A stretch of DNA of 64,000 nucleotides from the NCBI GenBank assembly GCA_030268105.1, contig BSDZ01000024.1, positions 682,001 through 746,000 on the forward strand, written 5' to 3'. The position numbers were made by a program, and so were the translations under genes. A model generated the notes under the pieces. It was not told the DNA's origin. It was given only the letters and a program-made list of their open reading frames with translations, and searched no databases. The stretch is from Volvox africanus. Lineage: Eukaryota; Chlorophyta; Chlorophyceae; Chlamydomonadales; Volvocaceae. Below are positions 1-13,700 of this stretch, piece after piece. Positions within the stretch are counted from its first letter, which is position 1. Each line of letters begins with the position of its first letter.

Positions 1-48
1 GCAGAACATGCCGCCCGGCATGCCCATTCTTGTGCCACAGCAACCGCT

Positions 49-133
<85 letters not shown>

Positions 134-3100
134 GCCGTGCAGACACAGCAGCAGCAGCAGCAGACCCTTGCTAACACTCAGGCCTACCAGCCAGGCTTCC
201 AAGGCGGCATGTTACAACAAGCACCGGAAGCAAACAGCTGGTACGCACAGCAGTGGGCTCAGCAGTACGCTCAGTATGCCCAGCAGTACGCACAACAGTA
301 CGGTCAGAAGTATGGCCAGACCGTGTCGCCAGCGCAGCCGCCGGCGGGGTCGGATCAACGGCATGAGACCGACAGCGGGAAGACGACTGCGCCTTCAGCC
401 CCAGATTTAGAAAGTCCGGTGTCATCCAGACGAAGCGCAGGTACGACCAGAGCAGGGCAGGGCAGGGCAGGGTAGGGCAGGTACGACCAGGGCAGGGCAG
501 GGCAGGGCAGGGTAGGGCAGGTACGACCAGGGCAGGGCAGGGCAGGGCAGGGTAGGGCAGGTACGACCAGGGCAAGGCAGGGCAGGGCAGGGGTAGGGCA
601 GGTACGACCAGGGCAAGGCAGGGCAGGTACGACCAGGGCAAGGCAGGGCAGGGCAGGGTAGGGCAGGTACGACCAGGTCAAGGCAGGGCAGGGCAGGGTA
701 GGGCAGGTACGACCAGGGCAAGGCAGGGCAGGGCAGGGCAGGGCAGGGCAGGGCAGGGCGCTAGTAGGTTAATAAACGAGCACCCCACGATAAATAACGG
801 ACTGAATGGCGACCGAGTGGAGGTGCGCGTGTGCATCAGAAATTCGTCAGGTACCTTTCAGTCACCGGGATGACGCCATGTCGTACTGCTGGAGACAGGT
901 TGCATCCCTCCTGGGAAAGGATGACAAGCTGGAGGGGCTTGAGGGGATCCAAATCCCGAGCTGGAGGGCAAATCTGTATTGAGCTTTGATAACCTCACCC
1001 CCGCTTAACTGTTCATGTCGTTTGATCCTTGCCACATGCCCCGACAACATGCTCCTGACGTGCGCCTTCCAAAGGCGGCCGTCGAGGACTCGAACGGCTG
1101 CGTTCCGTCATCGTTCGTCCGGCAGGTCACAGGCCGCAGCAGCCCTCGGAGGCGGTGAAGCAGGTGACACAGGGGTCCATCAAAACGCCGTCGCCTGCAT
1201 CCAGTGCGCCCGAAGAAGAGTACCCCCGCGATTTCGCGTCAGAGCCATCGTCAACAGGCAGTGCATTGCCGGGAACCCGTGAGTGCTTTCCTGAACGTAT
1301 AGAAACAATGCGTGTAATGTGCTGAGATGCCGGGATGATAGTACGCACTGTCCCTCAGGCTGAGTTGTATGCCGCGCAGTATGCCGCGCAGCATGGCACT
1401 TCCAATGCCGTACTCACGTATATATGAGACTATGTACTCCGTGTCCGTTGGGCCAGCCGTGAACCTAACGAACAACTGAAAGACTGCTAGACGAACCGAC
1501 TTCCCGGTTCCTTGGTATCGACCCCGTCTCCGTCTTGCAGGCGGTGAAGTGCATTGGGCGGCCCCGCAACACCAGCACCAACACCAACACCAACAGCGGC
1601 GGGGACGGGTCAGTGACGTGCCGACTGAAGAGGTGGAGTCAGAGGAGGAGGACGTGGACGCTTCGGGCGCAGCGCCGCATTCGCCTGGCGGCTGGATTAA
1701 GGATGACAAGCCGCCGACGGCGGCGGTGAAGTCGACGGCAACGGCGATAGCCGCACATAAGTGAGACGCGATTCACGTATAGGTTCTATCATGACCACCA
1801 ACGCCACCAATACCAACATCACCTATCATCATCATCATCCTTTAAGGCTGCATCTTCGAGATGTGCTCTCGTTTCTCAACTTGGATCCCCTCTGATGCCT
1901 GTGTTCTTCTTTCGTACCCTCCACTTCCTTCTCCGATAGATCTGAATCAGAAACCGATTCGTACAGAGATGTGTATGAATCTGACTTCGAGGACGAGATC
2001 ACGTCGCCAAGGGCGTCGACGGCAGCAACAGCGACGGCGGCAGTGGGTCGTCGGGTCCTCATCGCCAGCAAGAGCCATATCTCAGAGGTGGAGGAGGAAG
2101 ATGGTGTCCTAATGGACGTGGAGGAAGAGGGGGAGGCCGGTCGAGGGCACACGCATACTCACGGTGGCTTCAGTGCAGGACGACACACCACGGCGTCGGT
2201 GTCGGGCGAGGAAGCCCACTTGGCCGGGGCGGCGAGATGGCGAGCGGCAAAATCTCACAGCAGGGTAGCGTTCCAGGTGCCAGAAGCGGACCTGATCAGG
2301 TACGGCAATGACATCTCATGGTGCGTCATTTATGTTTTGGGCGCATTTGGTCACACTGCGTCATGGATCCTGCTGCTTAAACCCTAAACATTTCACCAAT
2401 GTACCTGAAATCGGAAATCCCAAACCTTTTGACGCATCGCAACGGTTTTGCACTACACACTGGCCTGCTGTTCTTCGCGCCCCGATCAACCTCGCTCACT
2501 GCAGTACGGTTGCTGTGCCCTGGTTCTGGAGCCCTGCAGGGACACCCACAGCAAGAGTATCATCAGCATTAGCGAAGAGTCGGATGAGGTGGGGCCGCTT
2601 GGTATGGGCGGCCGGCTGCAGGCGCAGGTCACGACGCAGGTATGACGGTATACGGTGTACGGTGTACGGGGTGCAGGTGACACAGGGTTTTACCCATCAT
2701 GTGGACTTCCTCTCCCTTGCTTTACCCAACCCTCCCCCCTTCTAATCTTTCTTTGCCCCTCGTCCTCAAACCTCCCCTCTCGCTGCAGGAAGTTTTGGCA
2801 GTGAATCCCGAGGAGACAGCTGACACGTTGCTGGACGACTTGCTGGCTCCTGATGACATGCGGGCGTCAGGTAAAGGGAAGGGGGACAGCCAACGTAAGC
2901 CCTCAATGCCAGCTGCGCAGCCAAGGAATAGTAGAAAAAGCCCGATTTCGCTAGATCTCGATCCAGATCCAGATTGGAACCAAACAAATTGGATTTCCGG
3001 ATCTAATGAACCCAAGCTATATTGGCCCGACCAGGTAAAATCCTTACTGAACTGAAACCGTCTTGAATCCGTCTGATTGATGCCCACTGAAACGAACCCC

Positions 3101-5143
3101 TTGGGGGCCACTGCTGCTGCTCGCAGCCAACTCCAACATTTCGGCGTCCATGGGGCACCGTGCCGTATTACGCACAGTACCTTCGCAACCGTCGCCGTAC
3201 ACGCCTCAGGTACACTCGATATTAGGGGTGGGGGTGGGGATGGGGGTCATATGTAACCGGGCTATTGTGTATGTTTGTACTTCTTGGAGTGGAAGTGGCA
3301 ATCCGTGAATACAATTCGTGCCTTTTGTCATCCCGTGCTTCACGACCCAGGAGTCACAGGAGTACTCCGAGGTACACTCCAGCATCACCGACGACGCCGA
3401 GGACGACAAGGGCAGCGACCAAAACTTCTCTAGCAGCCGCAGCGGCAGCGGTCCTCCCGCCCCCAAGCCTGCCGCAGTCTCCAAACCCGTTAGCCGTCAG
3501 GGAAGCACCCGGCCTCCCTCACCACTGCCCCCGCCGGCGGCGGCGGCAGCCCGACGATCAAGGAAGAGCGGCAGCGGCAGCGGCAGGGGCAGCTCTTCCT
3601 TCGATTCCGATGACAGCGACTTTCTCAGTGAGGATGGCAAGGTGGCCAAGAGGGTGGCGGAGGCGGCACCCCCGGTGGGTGGCGGAGGCGCCGGAAAGAG
3701 TAATAACGCCGCCGGTGCGAAGAAGGTCTCTTCTTCCTCCTCCTCGTCTCTGTTCAGCAGCTCCTCTTCTGTGTCCACGAACGCAGCCTCCATCAATATT
3801 CTGGGAAGTGGCACCGGACCCATCGCCAGCCGCGGAGGCGGCACTGTCACGCAGCGCATGCTATTAAGGAGCAGCTCCTCGATGTCCGGAGTCCGCCGGT
3901 GCGATTGGGATAGTTGCATGCAACTCCTGAAACGCCTACCAACTCCTAAGACTTGCGTTGACGGGTGTTTGATAACATGTCGCTTGCGCATTAGGCATGA
4001 AGGCGCCAAGGACGTACCCACCGCTTCTATATTTATTGGATGGTTGGATGGACAAATCCTTTTTCTATAAGCTTGCTCTGAGCTGTTGGTACTCGTAATC
4101 GTGGTGGTGTTGGTACTGGTAATCGTGGTGGTGTTGATGGTGTTCCTGCTCCTGCTCCTGCTCCTGCTGCTGCCGATTTCAGCACCGCGACCTGCAATCT
4201 CAACAACACACTTACTCAGGGCTTCACCTCCGCGCCCCAACATGTGCTTTACTCGGGCTCACTTGGCCACTTTCCTCAAGTATGTCTGGCTGTTTGTCGT
4301 TCCCTGCTGCGAGTGTAGGCCTGACTCAGAGCTGCCGTCCGCATCCCAGCGACGCAGCCGGGCCGCCATCAGCGGCATTTCCTTCAGCGCGGAGGGTCTG
4401 GATATCGATCACAGTGCAGACGGCGTCGGCGACGACATCGACGGCTACAGTGTAAGCTTTGACAAGGACGACGACGAATTAGCCGCAGAGCTGGAGATCG
4501 GTCTTAGCTCGCGTGGCGCTGCCGCAGTGACGGCATTGCGGCCGCCGCTGCCGGCGTCATCGTCTGGCCGGCCACAGACGCGGTATGGCAATACACCAGC
4601 AACTGTCGGGTAGGTATGGGGTGTGAAGTCGGCCTAAGCGCTTTAAACGTAAGAGGTATGTTTTGGATCCTGTGTTTTGGATCCTGTGGGGATGAGGTTA
4701 AGATGGAGGCTGTCTTTCGTCGCAGTGATATTTCTGCCGTTGCATATTCGTTGTCCATCCCGTTGTAAGGTAATATACTGAATACGATACCGTACCTGCC
4801 CTCCGTTTGCCTCCATTCGTCGCCCTTTATTTCCATACTCCGTACATTTGTACATCGTAGGCGTCCCACTGCACCCGGACGCGGTACGATGTCGGGGTAT
4901 GGTGCAGTGGTGGACGACCCTCTCGGGGAGACGCAGGAGCTGGAGGCTGCATTAGCGGCCATGAGCAGCGACAGTGACGATGATGGCGGCGGCGGCACTA
5001 GGGGTAAGCGCGGCGGCGCTGGAGGCTACGTTGGCAGCGGTTATGGAGCCAGTGGGGGCGGTTACGGGGCTGCCGGGTACGGGAGCGGGAGTGGAAGCGG
5101 GGGTTACCGGTCTGGAGGCGGCGGCTACGGAGGGTATTACTAA
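1..5143 (+). CDS. Partial gene, long low-complexity protein of unknown function
   Basis: I do not recognise this protein; its 5' end lies before the window. Phase-consistent exons are 1-440, about 1133-1278, 1541-1760, 1940-2299, 2540-2639, 2789-2870, 3127-3209, 3351-3898, 4183-4279, 4332-4582 and 4861-5143, giving roughly 860 residues. Only the start of the second exon is doubtful, because the 440 donor is phase 1 and the 1133 acceptor needs phase 2. In order the protein shows 28 consecutive Gln (50-133), a YAQQ-type repeat segment, an acidic stretch, the patch YESDFEDE near 1970, long Ser/Gly/Ala runs, an acidic segment containing DIDGYSVSFDKDDDE, and a C-terminal Gly/Tyr-rich tail ending GGYGGYY. 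Most of it should be intrinsically disordered. The Gly/Tyr tail resembles those of RNA-binding or condensate-forming proteins, and the acidic Tyr/Asp/Phe patches occur in many ciliary proteins; neither is enough to assign a role. Confidence 0.7.
50..133 (+). repeat. Poly-glutamine CAG/CAA tract (28 codons)
   Basis: Pure CAG codons come first and a nearly pure CAA block follows, all in the reading frame of the partial gene. The two-block codon structure suggests independent expansion of two trinucleotide repeats that both encode Gln. Confidence 0.9.
441..760 (+). repeat. Minisatellite, 40-bp period, in an intron and starting at its splice donor
   Basis: The unit contains GCAGGTACGACCAGG followed by GGGCA repeats. 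GTACGACC recurs at 441, 481, 521, 561, 602, 627, 667 and 707, so the period is 40-41 bp with one shortened 25-bp unit. The first copy is the splice donor of the upstream exon (exon ends at 440). The array then decays into pure GGGCA repeats up to about 760. Confidence 0.9.
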
Positions 5144-7752
5144 GCTGCTAAAATACGTTTTTAACATGTTTTTTAAAGCGTTCCAATGGTGCCTAATTAG
5201 GACCATCTCGGGAATGCTGTCCAAGTAAGACGGATAGGACCGGGTGTTGGATTTCTGTTGGTAATGGGAGAGAAGGTACACAAGAAAGAGGAATTGGGGT
5301 GGTGTCGGTGGTATACGTGCTTAGAAATGGCATTCGGCATTCCACAACTTGCAGCTGGCAGCTGGCAACTGGCAACTGGCAAGTTATGCAGCGAACATCA
5401 TTTGTGTTGTGAGGTGTCAGGGTGATTGAGTGCTGTGCACCGCCACTCAAGGTGCAAGCACCGCAAGCGCGGCCATTTTATCTTTTGCCGGTCGGATCAG
5501 ACCTTTTTCTTTCTCTCTTTCACTGTTACTCTCTTTCTCTTGGGGGCCCTCTCCTTTACGAATACAGTTTGGCCTGTCTCAGGACCCCCTGGGGATCGTG
5601 TGCCTGCGTTGTGCAGTGAAGTGCAGCGAAGTGTTCGTATTCATGTAATGAGGCATTATAAGTGTTTCAGTAACCCTTAACATGAACTGGGTGCTCGTGT
5701 CCTTTCTGGCCTTTCTGCACTAATTTGAGATTTTGAGTGCCACGGCTGTGGCTTGTGATTGGCAAGAGGTTTATTGCTAGGCAGGTGCCCCACTGGGTAG
5801 CTAGTATGTAGAGCTGTGAGGCGCTAAGCGCCGCGTGAATGCGCAACACGGCCACGGGCCCCTGAGCCGCCTGAGCAGGACAGCGTGACGTCAAGGAAGA
5901 GGGAGACTCGTGCGACCAGCAGCTTGCCAGATGGGGCCACCTAATTAGGTATTGCCCTGCTCAGCCCTGGCAAGCGGATTGACGATATTAGGCCATGGAA
6001 ATGCGATAAGCTGTTTGCTCATCGCGGCTTGTCATTGGGATGTTCTCACACCGCAAGGCGACTATACCTTGGCCCTGGTTATACTCACAGTCCCAGTGGC
6101 TTTGTGGCACGACGCTAAGTTGATGGTGTTGATGGTACACCTCCCGGTGTACGAGCGCGTGTACAGGAGACGATTCATCTTGACAAAGTCCTTTTCGCCT
6201 ATTTAACCGATTACTCGTGATTCGCTGATCCAACATCACCATCCTACGGTGCCAGTTACAAAAATATCCGCTAAAACGAATCGTAGGAAACCGTATCCAT
6301 AGGCTGCCAGCCAAGCGTTGCTTTAAGTTCCAGGTATACGTGGGGATACCGTTGGACTTTCACTAGTCTAGCTTGCAGCTGCTCAAATACCAGTAGGAGC
6401 TCCGTACTGTACTGTGCCGTAAGGGTACAAAGTCCGGAGGAAAGCGAGATGTTTTAGGTGCAAGGACGGGCCTGCCAATATTAACACACTCAAGCCGTTG
6501 GGAGAGCAAGTCCTTTTCCCCAGAACCAGAGCAGGAGTGGTCTGGAACAACGGAGTCCACACCTTGCTACTGCACCTACCAGCTCTTCCCCCCTCCTGCG
6601 CAATGAACACCATTTGGCCACTGGGCGCATGGGCGAACCAAAATCCGCCAGCAGGATACAGAATTCACGCGAGCACACGACACTGCCTTCATCCTCCAAC
6701 AAAAATGGCACGGCCGCGATGTATGCATAAACCGGAACAGAAGACGAAGAGAAAACGGTGCCCGCATTGCCCGCGTGGACCGGAACACAACCTAAGGCGG
6801 TCGACACTGCCACAGCTTCAACACGTGTGCTGCCTAACTCAATCCTTGCAGCCTTTCTGTTAACTTGCAGCATTTCCTCGCCTTTGTTATAGAAATATGT
6901 GGCCGCCTCCACAGCCTCGCTGGTAAGTTATGGAAAAAAGTTCCACCCCACTCGGGATGTCCCTGGCGCTCTACCCCAACACAACGGACCCCACACCCCT
7001 CGTACCTCTCACGTAAAACCACGCCAACATGATCGTGCACCGGCGTATAACTCTGTATGTTCTGTGTGTCACAACAAGAGCTTTTTTCATCTCCCGGCCT
7101 CAAGTCACCCTCCTCCTCCCATATCCATGCTGACAGGCCCCACCAGCTCCTCCCCGTCACCCTTGTCCTCCCTTGTCCTCCAATCAAAATGCTCTCACCT
7201 GCAGCTGGTGACCTGACACCAAGCAGAGTTTGATCACTCACACGCCACCGCGGTGACCCTTTAAACCAAATGACCCCGTTCATCCACATCAACTAATTAG
7301 CTGGTTGTACGCCTGTTGCTTGCTTGCCGGCAGCAGCCGGGGTTACCAGGCACCGACCGGCGCACTCTCAAAAAATCTTCCTCGCCAAGTCACCCCAGGC
7401 CCCAGGATCGCCGGTACACCCGGCCAGTACGAAAGTAAGGATACACTAGCTCACGCCTTCCATCTCCAACACCACCTCCACGATCTCTCAGGTGCCATAG
7501 ATTGGCCTTGAGAGAGACTTACGCACCTGCTCTGAGCACTCCGTTCTCGCCACCATACCTCATACCCCACCCAAGCCACTTTCAAGAGTGGATCCTCCTG
7601 GCAATATCGCGACTGCCTGAGCGATGTACTGCTAAGGCAAAAGACGCACGCTTTTTGTGTGTGTATGTGTGTATGCGCTGCGACACACACAAAACCACGT
7701 GCAATCCCTGCGAATACTTTTTCGCCTGCGGGAGCCGAATAAAGAGAGCACC
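5144..7752. other. 3' flanks between two convergent genes
   Basis: No phase-consistent gene model was found here. It should hold the 3' UTR of the upstream + gene, with a TGTAA signal at 5644-5648, and the 3' UTR of the downstream - gene. The open frames present are short and lack matching splice sites. Confidence 0.5.
5644..5648 (+). terminator. TGTAA polyadenylation signal
   Basis: TGTAA is the usual poly(A) signal of volvocine algae. It lies about 500 bp after the stop codon at 5143, a normal 3' UTR length for the group. Confidence 0.45.
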
Positions 7753-10700
7753 TTACTTGCGCGTCAGGGCCGGGTAAGCCGCGGCGATACGCGCACGCAG
7801 CACCTTCTCCGCCGCCACCACCTGTTCCTTTGCCTCATTGGCTGCCTTCTCCGCCTCCTTCTTGGTCGCCGCGGCGGATTCCAGCTGCGTGCTGATGGAC
7901 TTGACATCACCCTCCGCCTCCTCCAGGAGGGCCCGGGCGCCTTGAGACTCCTTGAGGCCCGAAGCTGTGGACTTCTCCACGTCCCTGTGGGTTCACGTGA
8001 TGTATTTGAACCAGGACCAGAACCAGGACCAGGACCAGGACCATGCATCATCATCACCACCATCATCGACAAGCAGCATGCGTGAGCCGAAAAATTACCA
8101 CCGTTTGCGGCGCACGTGACGTGCGGCTTATACGTTGTGGCGACGTGAGAGTTACACGATGCCCTGCTAACCCTTGCCACTCCCATGCGGATTGCACGAT
8201 CTGGCATCGGTGTGCACAGTTCTGATCTAATCACAGATCTGGTCAAAGATTGCATTTTTGTCCAGATCTGTAATTAGTTCGAAGTTGTCGCTGTTTGGGC
8301 TTGTGGCTGTTTGGAGTTATCACGACAATCGCTTTCTTTTTCACACAGGACGCTCCCGACCGGCTAATGACCCGCGTGTGTCATGACCCACTTGAGCTCC
8401 TTCAGGGCGTCACGGGCCTCAGCCTGGCGCTCCTTGATCTCGTTGGCTAGCTTAGCCAGGAGCTCCTTGATGCCCGCCTGCTTCTCACGCTCGGCCTGTA
8501 CGTGCAAATCGCACATGCACGAACACACACAGCACAAGAAGCCGCAAAACATGAAGATGGGCCACATGCAGGGCCACAGGCACGGAGACAACTACGATTT
8601 GGCCACGCTGCAGCACACACATACGGTACAGGCGATATCGGGATAAAAAACCGCACACCGATCGAGTCCTCTACATCCTTTGCCTCCTCTCTTTGCTTGA
8701 TGAATCGGTATTGGTCTTGGTCTTGTATTCGCCCTAACTCAAAACACGAGCGATGAGCATCAATAGGCACAGATAACGCTCATCATTTGGCTCCGGTCCG
8801 TTGCGAGGCTCGGAACCACCAACGCGATGAAGTCGGCAAAGTTCCCGATATCTTATCCGTCAAGGCTTCCAAAACCCCAAATGATGAAATGGTGATTACA
8901 GTCTAATGCTTCCGAGAATACATCGCAGGCTGAACGCGGCAACGTAGTGAGGTACAATACTGCATTTGCGGCACGGACGGCCATGCCGCGCGTACCTGGC
9001 GCTCAGCCTCAGCGCGCTCGCGGGCGGCTTTGGCCTCCACTGCCTTGGCCTCCGCCTCTGCAGCCTACAGCGAATACGGATTAGAGCAGGTCATCGAGGG
9101 ACATTCATGATTAGAAGCAAATGGGCTTCCGGATTATGGCGCACACTTTGCCAATTCGGATCTACAGCTGGATAAGACAGATGGACACGTGGTGTCGTTC
9201 GGGTTTAGGGGGGTCGAAATTTCTTTCACGCGCAGTGCAGGTAGGCGAAGATGCCCGCGCGCAGGTTGGACAAGGTTGATTCACGTTGAGGCGGTTTCTC
9301 TCGCGTCCCACCTTACGAGCCCGCTCCTCCTCCTGCTCCCGCCGGCGGCGCTCTCTGAATGCAACCAGGCGGTACGGCGAGCAGTGTCCAGACATAATTA
9401 TTATGGCTAGTGTACCCAAAATAAAACATAACATAGTAAATTATAATATAGTATAGTATAAATAAGATAAATCATAACAAATACTAATTATAAGTGTTGT
9501 AATTATGCCTTCCAAATCCTGGCGCTCAGCCGGCTGATTGCCAGCAGGTCTATTCCCTTATCTGGTTCGATTCCCATATTCCCGGCAGCGGGGGGCACTC
9601 ACCGGGGGTCCTCCACGACCTCCTCCACAGCCTGTCGGCGGCCGCGCTGCGTGCCTGGGCGGGGCGCTGGCACTGCCAACAGCTTGGCGCTGCCGGCGGG
9701 GGGCTTAGCGGGCGCCACCGCCAGCTTGGCGCTGCCGCCGCGCTGCTCCTTCAGCTGTTGACGAACCTGCAGGTATATGCGGTTGTAAGTTAGAGCGCTC
9801 GGCGGCCCTAACGGCTAAGTCACACAAAGAACAGAAGTTCCTTCCACTTGCTGTCCCCTCCGTCCTAAATTTGGCAACCTGGCTGACTTCCGCAGCCCAC
9901 CTGGCGCTCCGCGACGGTCGCGGCGCTCTCAAGCTTACGGCCGCCACCGAAGAAGGGTGCCGGCTTGGGAGCCTCCTCATCTCCATCGCTGTCATCGGCC
10001 TGCATGATAATAAGGCCAATAGTCGGGATCTGTGTCCCCCTCCTGTTCCGTCCATCGCAGCAAACAAGTACCAACAGAAAGCCAGCGAAGCGTCTCGCTG
10101 CCGTGCCCCCTTGCTTGGCCTCATTCAAATTCAAGCCGTACAAATTTCAATCTGCGGCCGTATCGAACCCAAATGGCCCCTGGAAAAATTAACACAACGA
10201 CTACCACCTGCAGCAGCGCGTCATTCAAAACATTCCCAAGCGCCACATCCTGAGCTCACCGGCGCGTCTTCCGCCTCTTCCTCCTCGGTGATGCGCTGGA
10301 ATACGAAGACGACGTCTTCGCTGCTGCGGCCGCCGTTCTAAAATCATAGCACCGGGAGAGCAACACGGGCGCACGGGTATTACCCGCGAGGAGGAGGAGG
10401 AGGAGGAGGTGGAGCGAAAACCAACATGATTAAGCGAGCGTCCATGTTGCCGTGATTTCGTCAATTACGACACTCGTACTATTGGACTTCCCATTCCGGC
10501 CCATTCTTCTCAACCATCCATCTTCATGGCAGCTTTCGCGGGCGATCGTACAAGCTCAATTACTAATTAGGCAACACGGGCGATGATGCCTTTAAAGGTC
10601 GCCCCGGTCGCCCTTCCGACCAAGGGATCCATCGCTGTACCTCATCCGCCTCGGTGTCCGGCAGCGCCTCGTCCGGCAGGAACTGCGCAACGCGGATCTC

Positions 10701-13700
10701 GTCGTCCAGGTACAGAATCTGTACGGCAGAGTTTCGGAGCCAACAACGAAAGGCGTGTGAGGCGCGAGCCCAAGGACAGGGCCAAGGAGGACTGGCTAGA
10801 GGGCTGGCGAATTCAAATACCTTCCTCATTTGTGACCCGCATACCTTAATCCTGCGCTTGATATCGAAAGTCTTCTTGATCGGTCCGCCGAACCCCGTCG
10901 AGACTTCAAGGTCGGTGAGGTTCAGCTGCGCATAGAACAGAAGTGGCAGTACGGTGTACGGCGTGGACGTAGGGAATACAAGTTGGGATGCGGAAGAAAG
11001 TAACAAGAAAAAGACAAAGAGGACATTCATCAATACAAACACCTTTAAAACATTTTCTGCTGCCCAATCTTACAACAGCGTGTTATTGAATGGGCGTGAG
11101 CAGCACGGGGGCCGTGCGGACGTGAGCAGGGCGTGAGCAGCAAGTTACTGGTCGTTATCCCTCGCCGCTTCCCTTCCCGCCATATCGCAATGTACGGCGG
11201 CCGGGGGGCACTTATTATTCGGTACAGTAACAAAATCAAAGCAACGTAAATGCCTGCTGGGATGCTGTGACTACTTGACCTGCTCTCCCAACACCAAGCG
11301 CAACCAAGCGACCGTTCCCCGCTTACTCGGGTCTTGCGACTAATACCGCAATCCTCGCCCCCGACAGACCGACACACGTGCCCCCGCGCCTTCTAACCCC
11401 GCTGTCCCCCGGGCACTATCCCCCGGGCTCATTGGACTCACAATGAAGGTATCCGCGCTAATGGGCTCGATGGTGCCGTTCTGGCGGCTGAACCCGGGAA
11501 GGAAGCCCAGCGTCTTGTACTCCACACTGTTGACTATCTTGTTGGGCGCCTGTTGGGGGAGAGAATAGGAAGAAAGGAGAAGAGGATGATAGAAGGGGGA
11601 TGAAGATGATAAAGGTGGCAGGATGCGCTGGGGTGCCCTGATTGAGTACATGTGCCCATGCAAAAGAAATGACAGCTACATATAACACAGATATACATAC
11701 AGATATACATATACATACACATACACACACTCTCTCTCCCTCATATGTTATGTATATGTATAGGAGAAAGAAGGGGGAGAGAGATTGAAGTCACATCACC
11801 AGGCCCTGCGCTACTTCCTGTGCGCTACTCCCCCGCGGGGTGTTCACACAATATGACTTGTTCGGAATGGTCACCCGTTTACCCGAATGATGTAATCAGC
11901 AATATCCGGATCGTAAGCACCGGACACTTTCCCGTTTTCGCGCGCCCTCCCGTGTACGGATTATGGCCTTCTTCCGATTCACCAAGTCCCTTCGTGTTCG
12001 GAAAGATTCCGGAGTTGCCTAACAAGAACAGAGGCCTGGTCACGTTTTGCCTTAGTGCTGGTAGAGCTCTTTCATTATATCTCTTCTATGCACCAATAGA
12101 TCAGTCCCTCCAAGCGAGGCAGCCGCTCGCAGCTACAAGCCGTATTGCAGGGAAACTAAATCCGCTAACTCCCCTGGCAAAGGAGACGACTCGCGGAGAA
12201 GCAGATGCTGCGCCTCACCATGACGAAGCCCTTACTTTGCAAGATTGCTTGCACGAGCTCCACCACGATTCCAGCACTCCAGCTGGCGCAAAACCCATCG
12301 AGTCAGCCCATCTAGCCCCGAAACCATCACCAAAGAAGAATCAGCAAGAAACGGCTTCCCACCACCCATTCTGGCTTATTGATATCACTACCATCAGCAC
12401 CTCCCACACAGCGCTGCGCTGGCCCGTTCCATCTCCCACCGACAGCAGCACTCCACGTCCCCAGGCCGCAGTACGGCAGCCAGCGCGACCTACGCTGCCG
12501 GGGCCGCAGCCTGCCATTTCTTTGACCAGGTGACGTAACCCAACCCATGAAATCCATCGATTAGTCCATTGAGGTCCCATGGAGGTCCCATGGAGGTCTC
12601 ACGAATGTGTCGTCGTCTCCCAACCGATACATCATCCACCTCCTTGCCGTTCCTCGCCCGCCTGAGCTCACCTCCAGGATCTGCTTGGCGCTCTGGCCAG
12701 GGAACACCGCGGGACCAGCGCCACTGCGTAGCGGACCACCGCCCACCGCCGCGGGTTTGGAGGAGAACAGTACCTAGTGGATCAAAATGACCACGATGTT
12801 TTAACGTGACTATTTCAACGTGACTATTTTTAGGGTGACATGAAATAATCACTTTCAAGTGACCTTTCGGAATATCGTAAAATTGTCAAGGCGGGAATGG
12901 GACGGCCCCAGGGCTCCCAACCACTCAGGCGATTTAGGAAATGCCCGTCTCGGTTTCAGATTTTCCGAGTTTCGCACCTTCCACTCGCCAAATAGGAGGT
13001 CGCTCTTCAGCGGGTTCTTCAGACAGTACCGAGACAGCTCCGTGATCTGTGGCAAGGATCCACCGAAACGGTGGAGAGCATGCGGGGAGTATTGGGCCAA
13101 ACGCAGAGAAAAAGTTGCTGACAGCTCAGGGTACGGTGTGTTGGGCCTGCCCCGTGTGAGGCCTGTCTAGGATCTCGGCTCCATCGCTGTTGGGGATCCT
13201 CCATATGCCCCCATGAAAACGGCTGCATGCTTATAATACATGCATACAAACGTAGCCTCTCTCGTCCAACCACAACAGCACACCCGGATATACGCAGAGG
13301 CCTGCCATGTGGCAATCCCCCGGCCACCTGGTGGAGCTTGCAACGCAAGCCATTTGAATTAAAGCTGTGCCTGGTTCCTTATCGGACCAGGCGCAGCCAG
13401 TATCCGCATGCTGCGGTTGCATGCGGAGAGGTGCCTCTGGCCTTCCCCTAACGCACGCATCTGCATGCAGCTCTATTGACGTGCGGGTTGTGCGGTGCAG
13501 TTGCATTGTGTGGGGAACGCTGGGCCTCTACCTGAATCCCAAACTTGGTCCCTGCCCCTTACAAGTGCCCTAGTAAACAGCGTCGTTAGAATAAAATCGC
13601 AGTGTCCGCATCACACATGGGCTGCGAGATATGTCTATGTCCAGTCACTGGCCAACCCCCCCAAACTCCCTATACCCCGCATAAGCCCCTAGGTACACCA

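Noticed and set aside
171..721. Long - strand frames rich in Pro/Ala/Leu/Cys (three overlapping)
   Set aside because: They are translations of the GGGCA/GGTACGACC minisatellite on the reverse strand. Any frame of this repeat stays open.
8043..8085. Frame beginning with seven His, like an affinity tag
   Set aside because: A CAT/CAC microsatellite in an intron of the fibrillin gene on the opposite strand.
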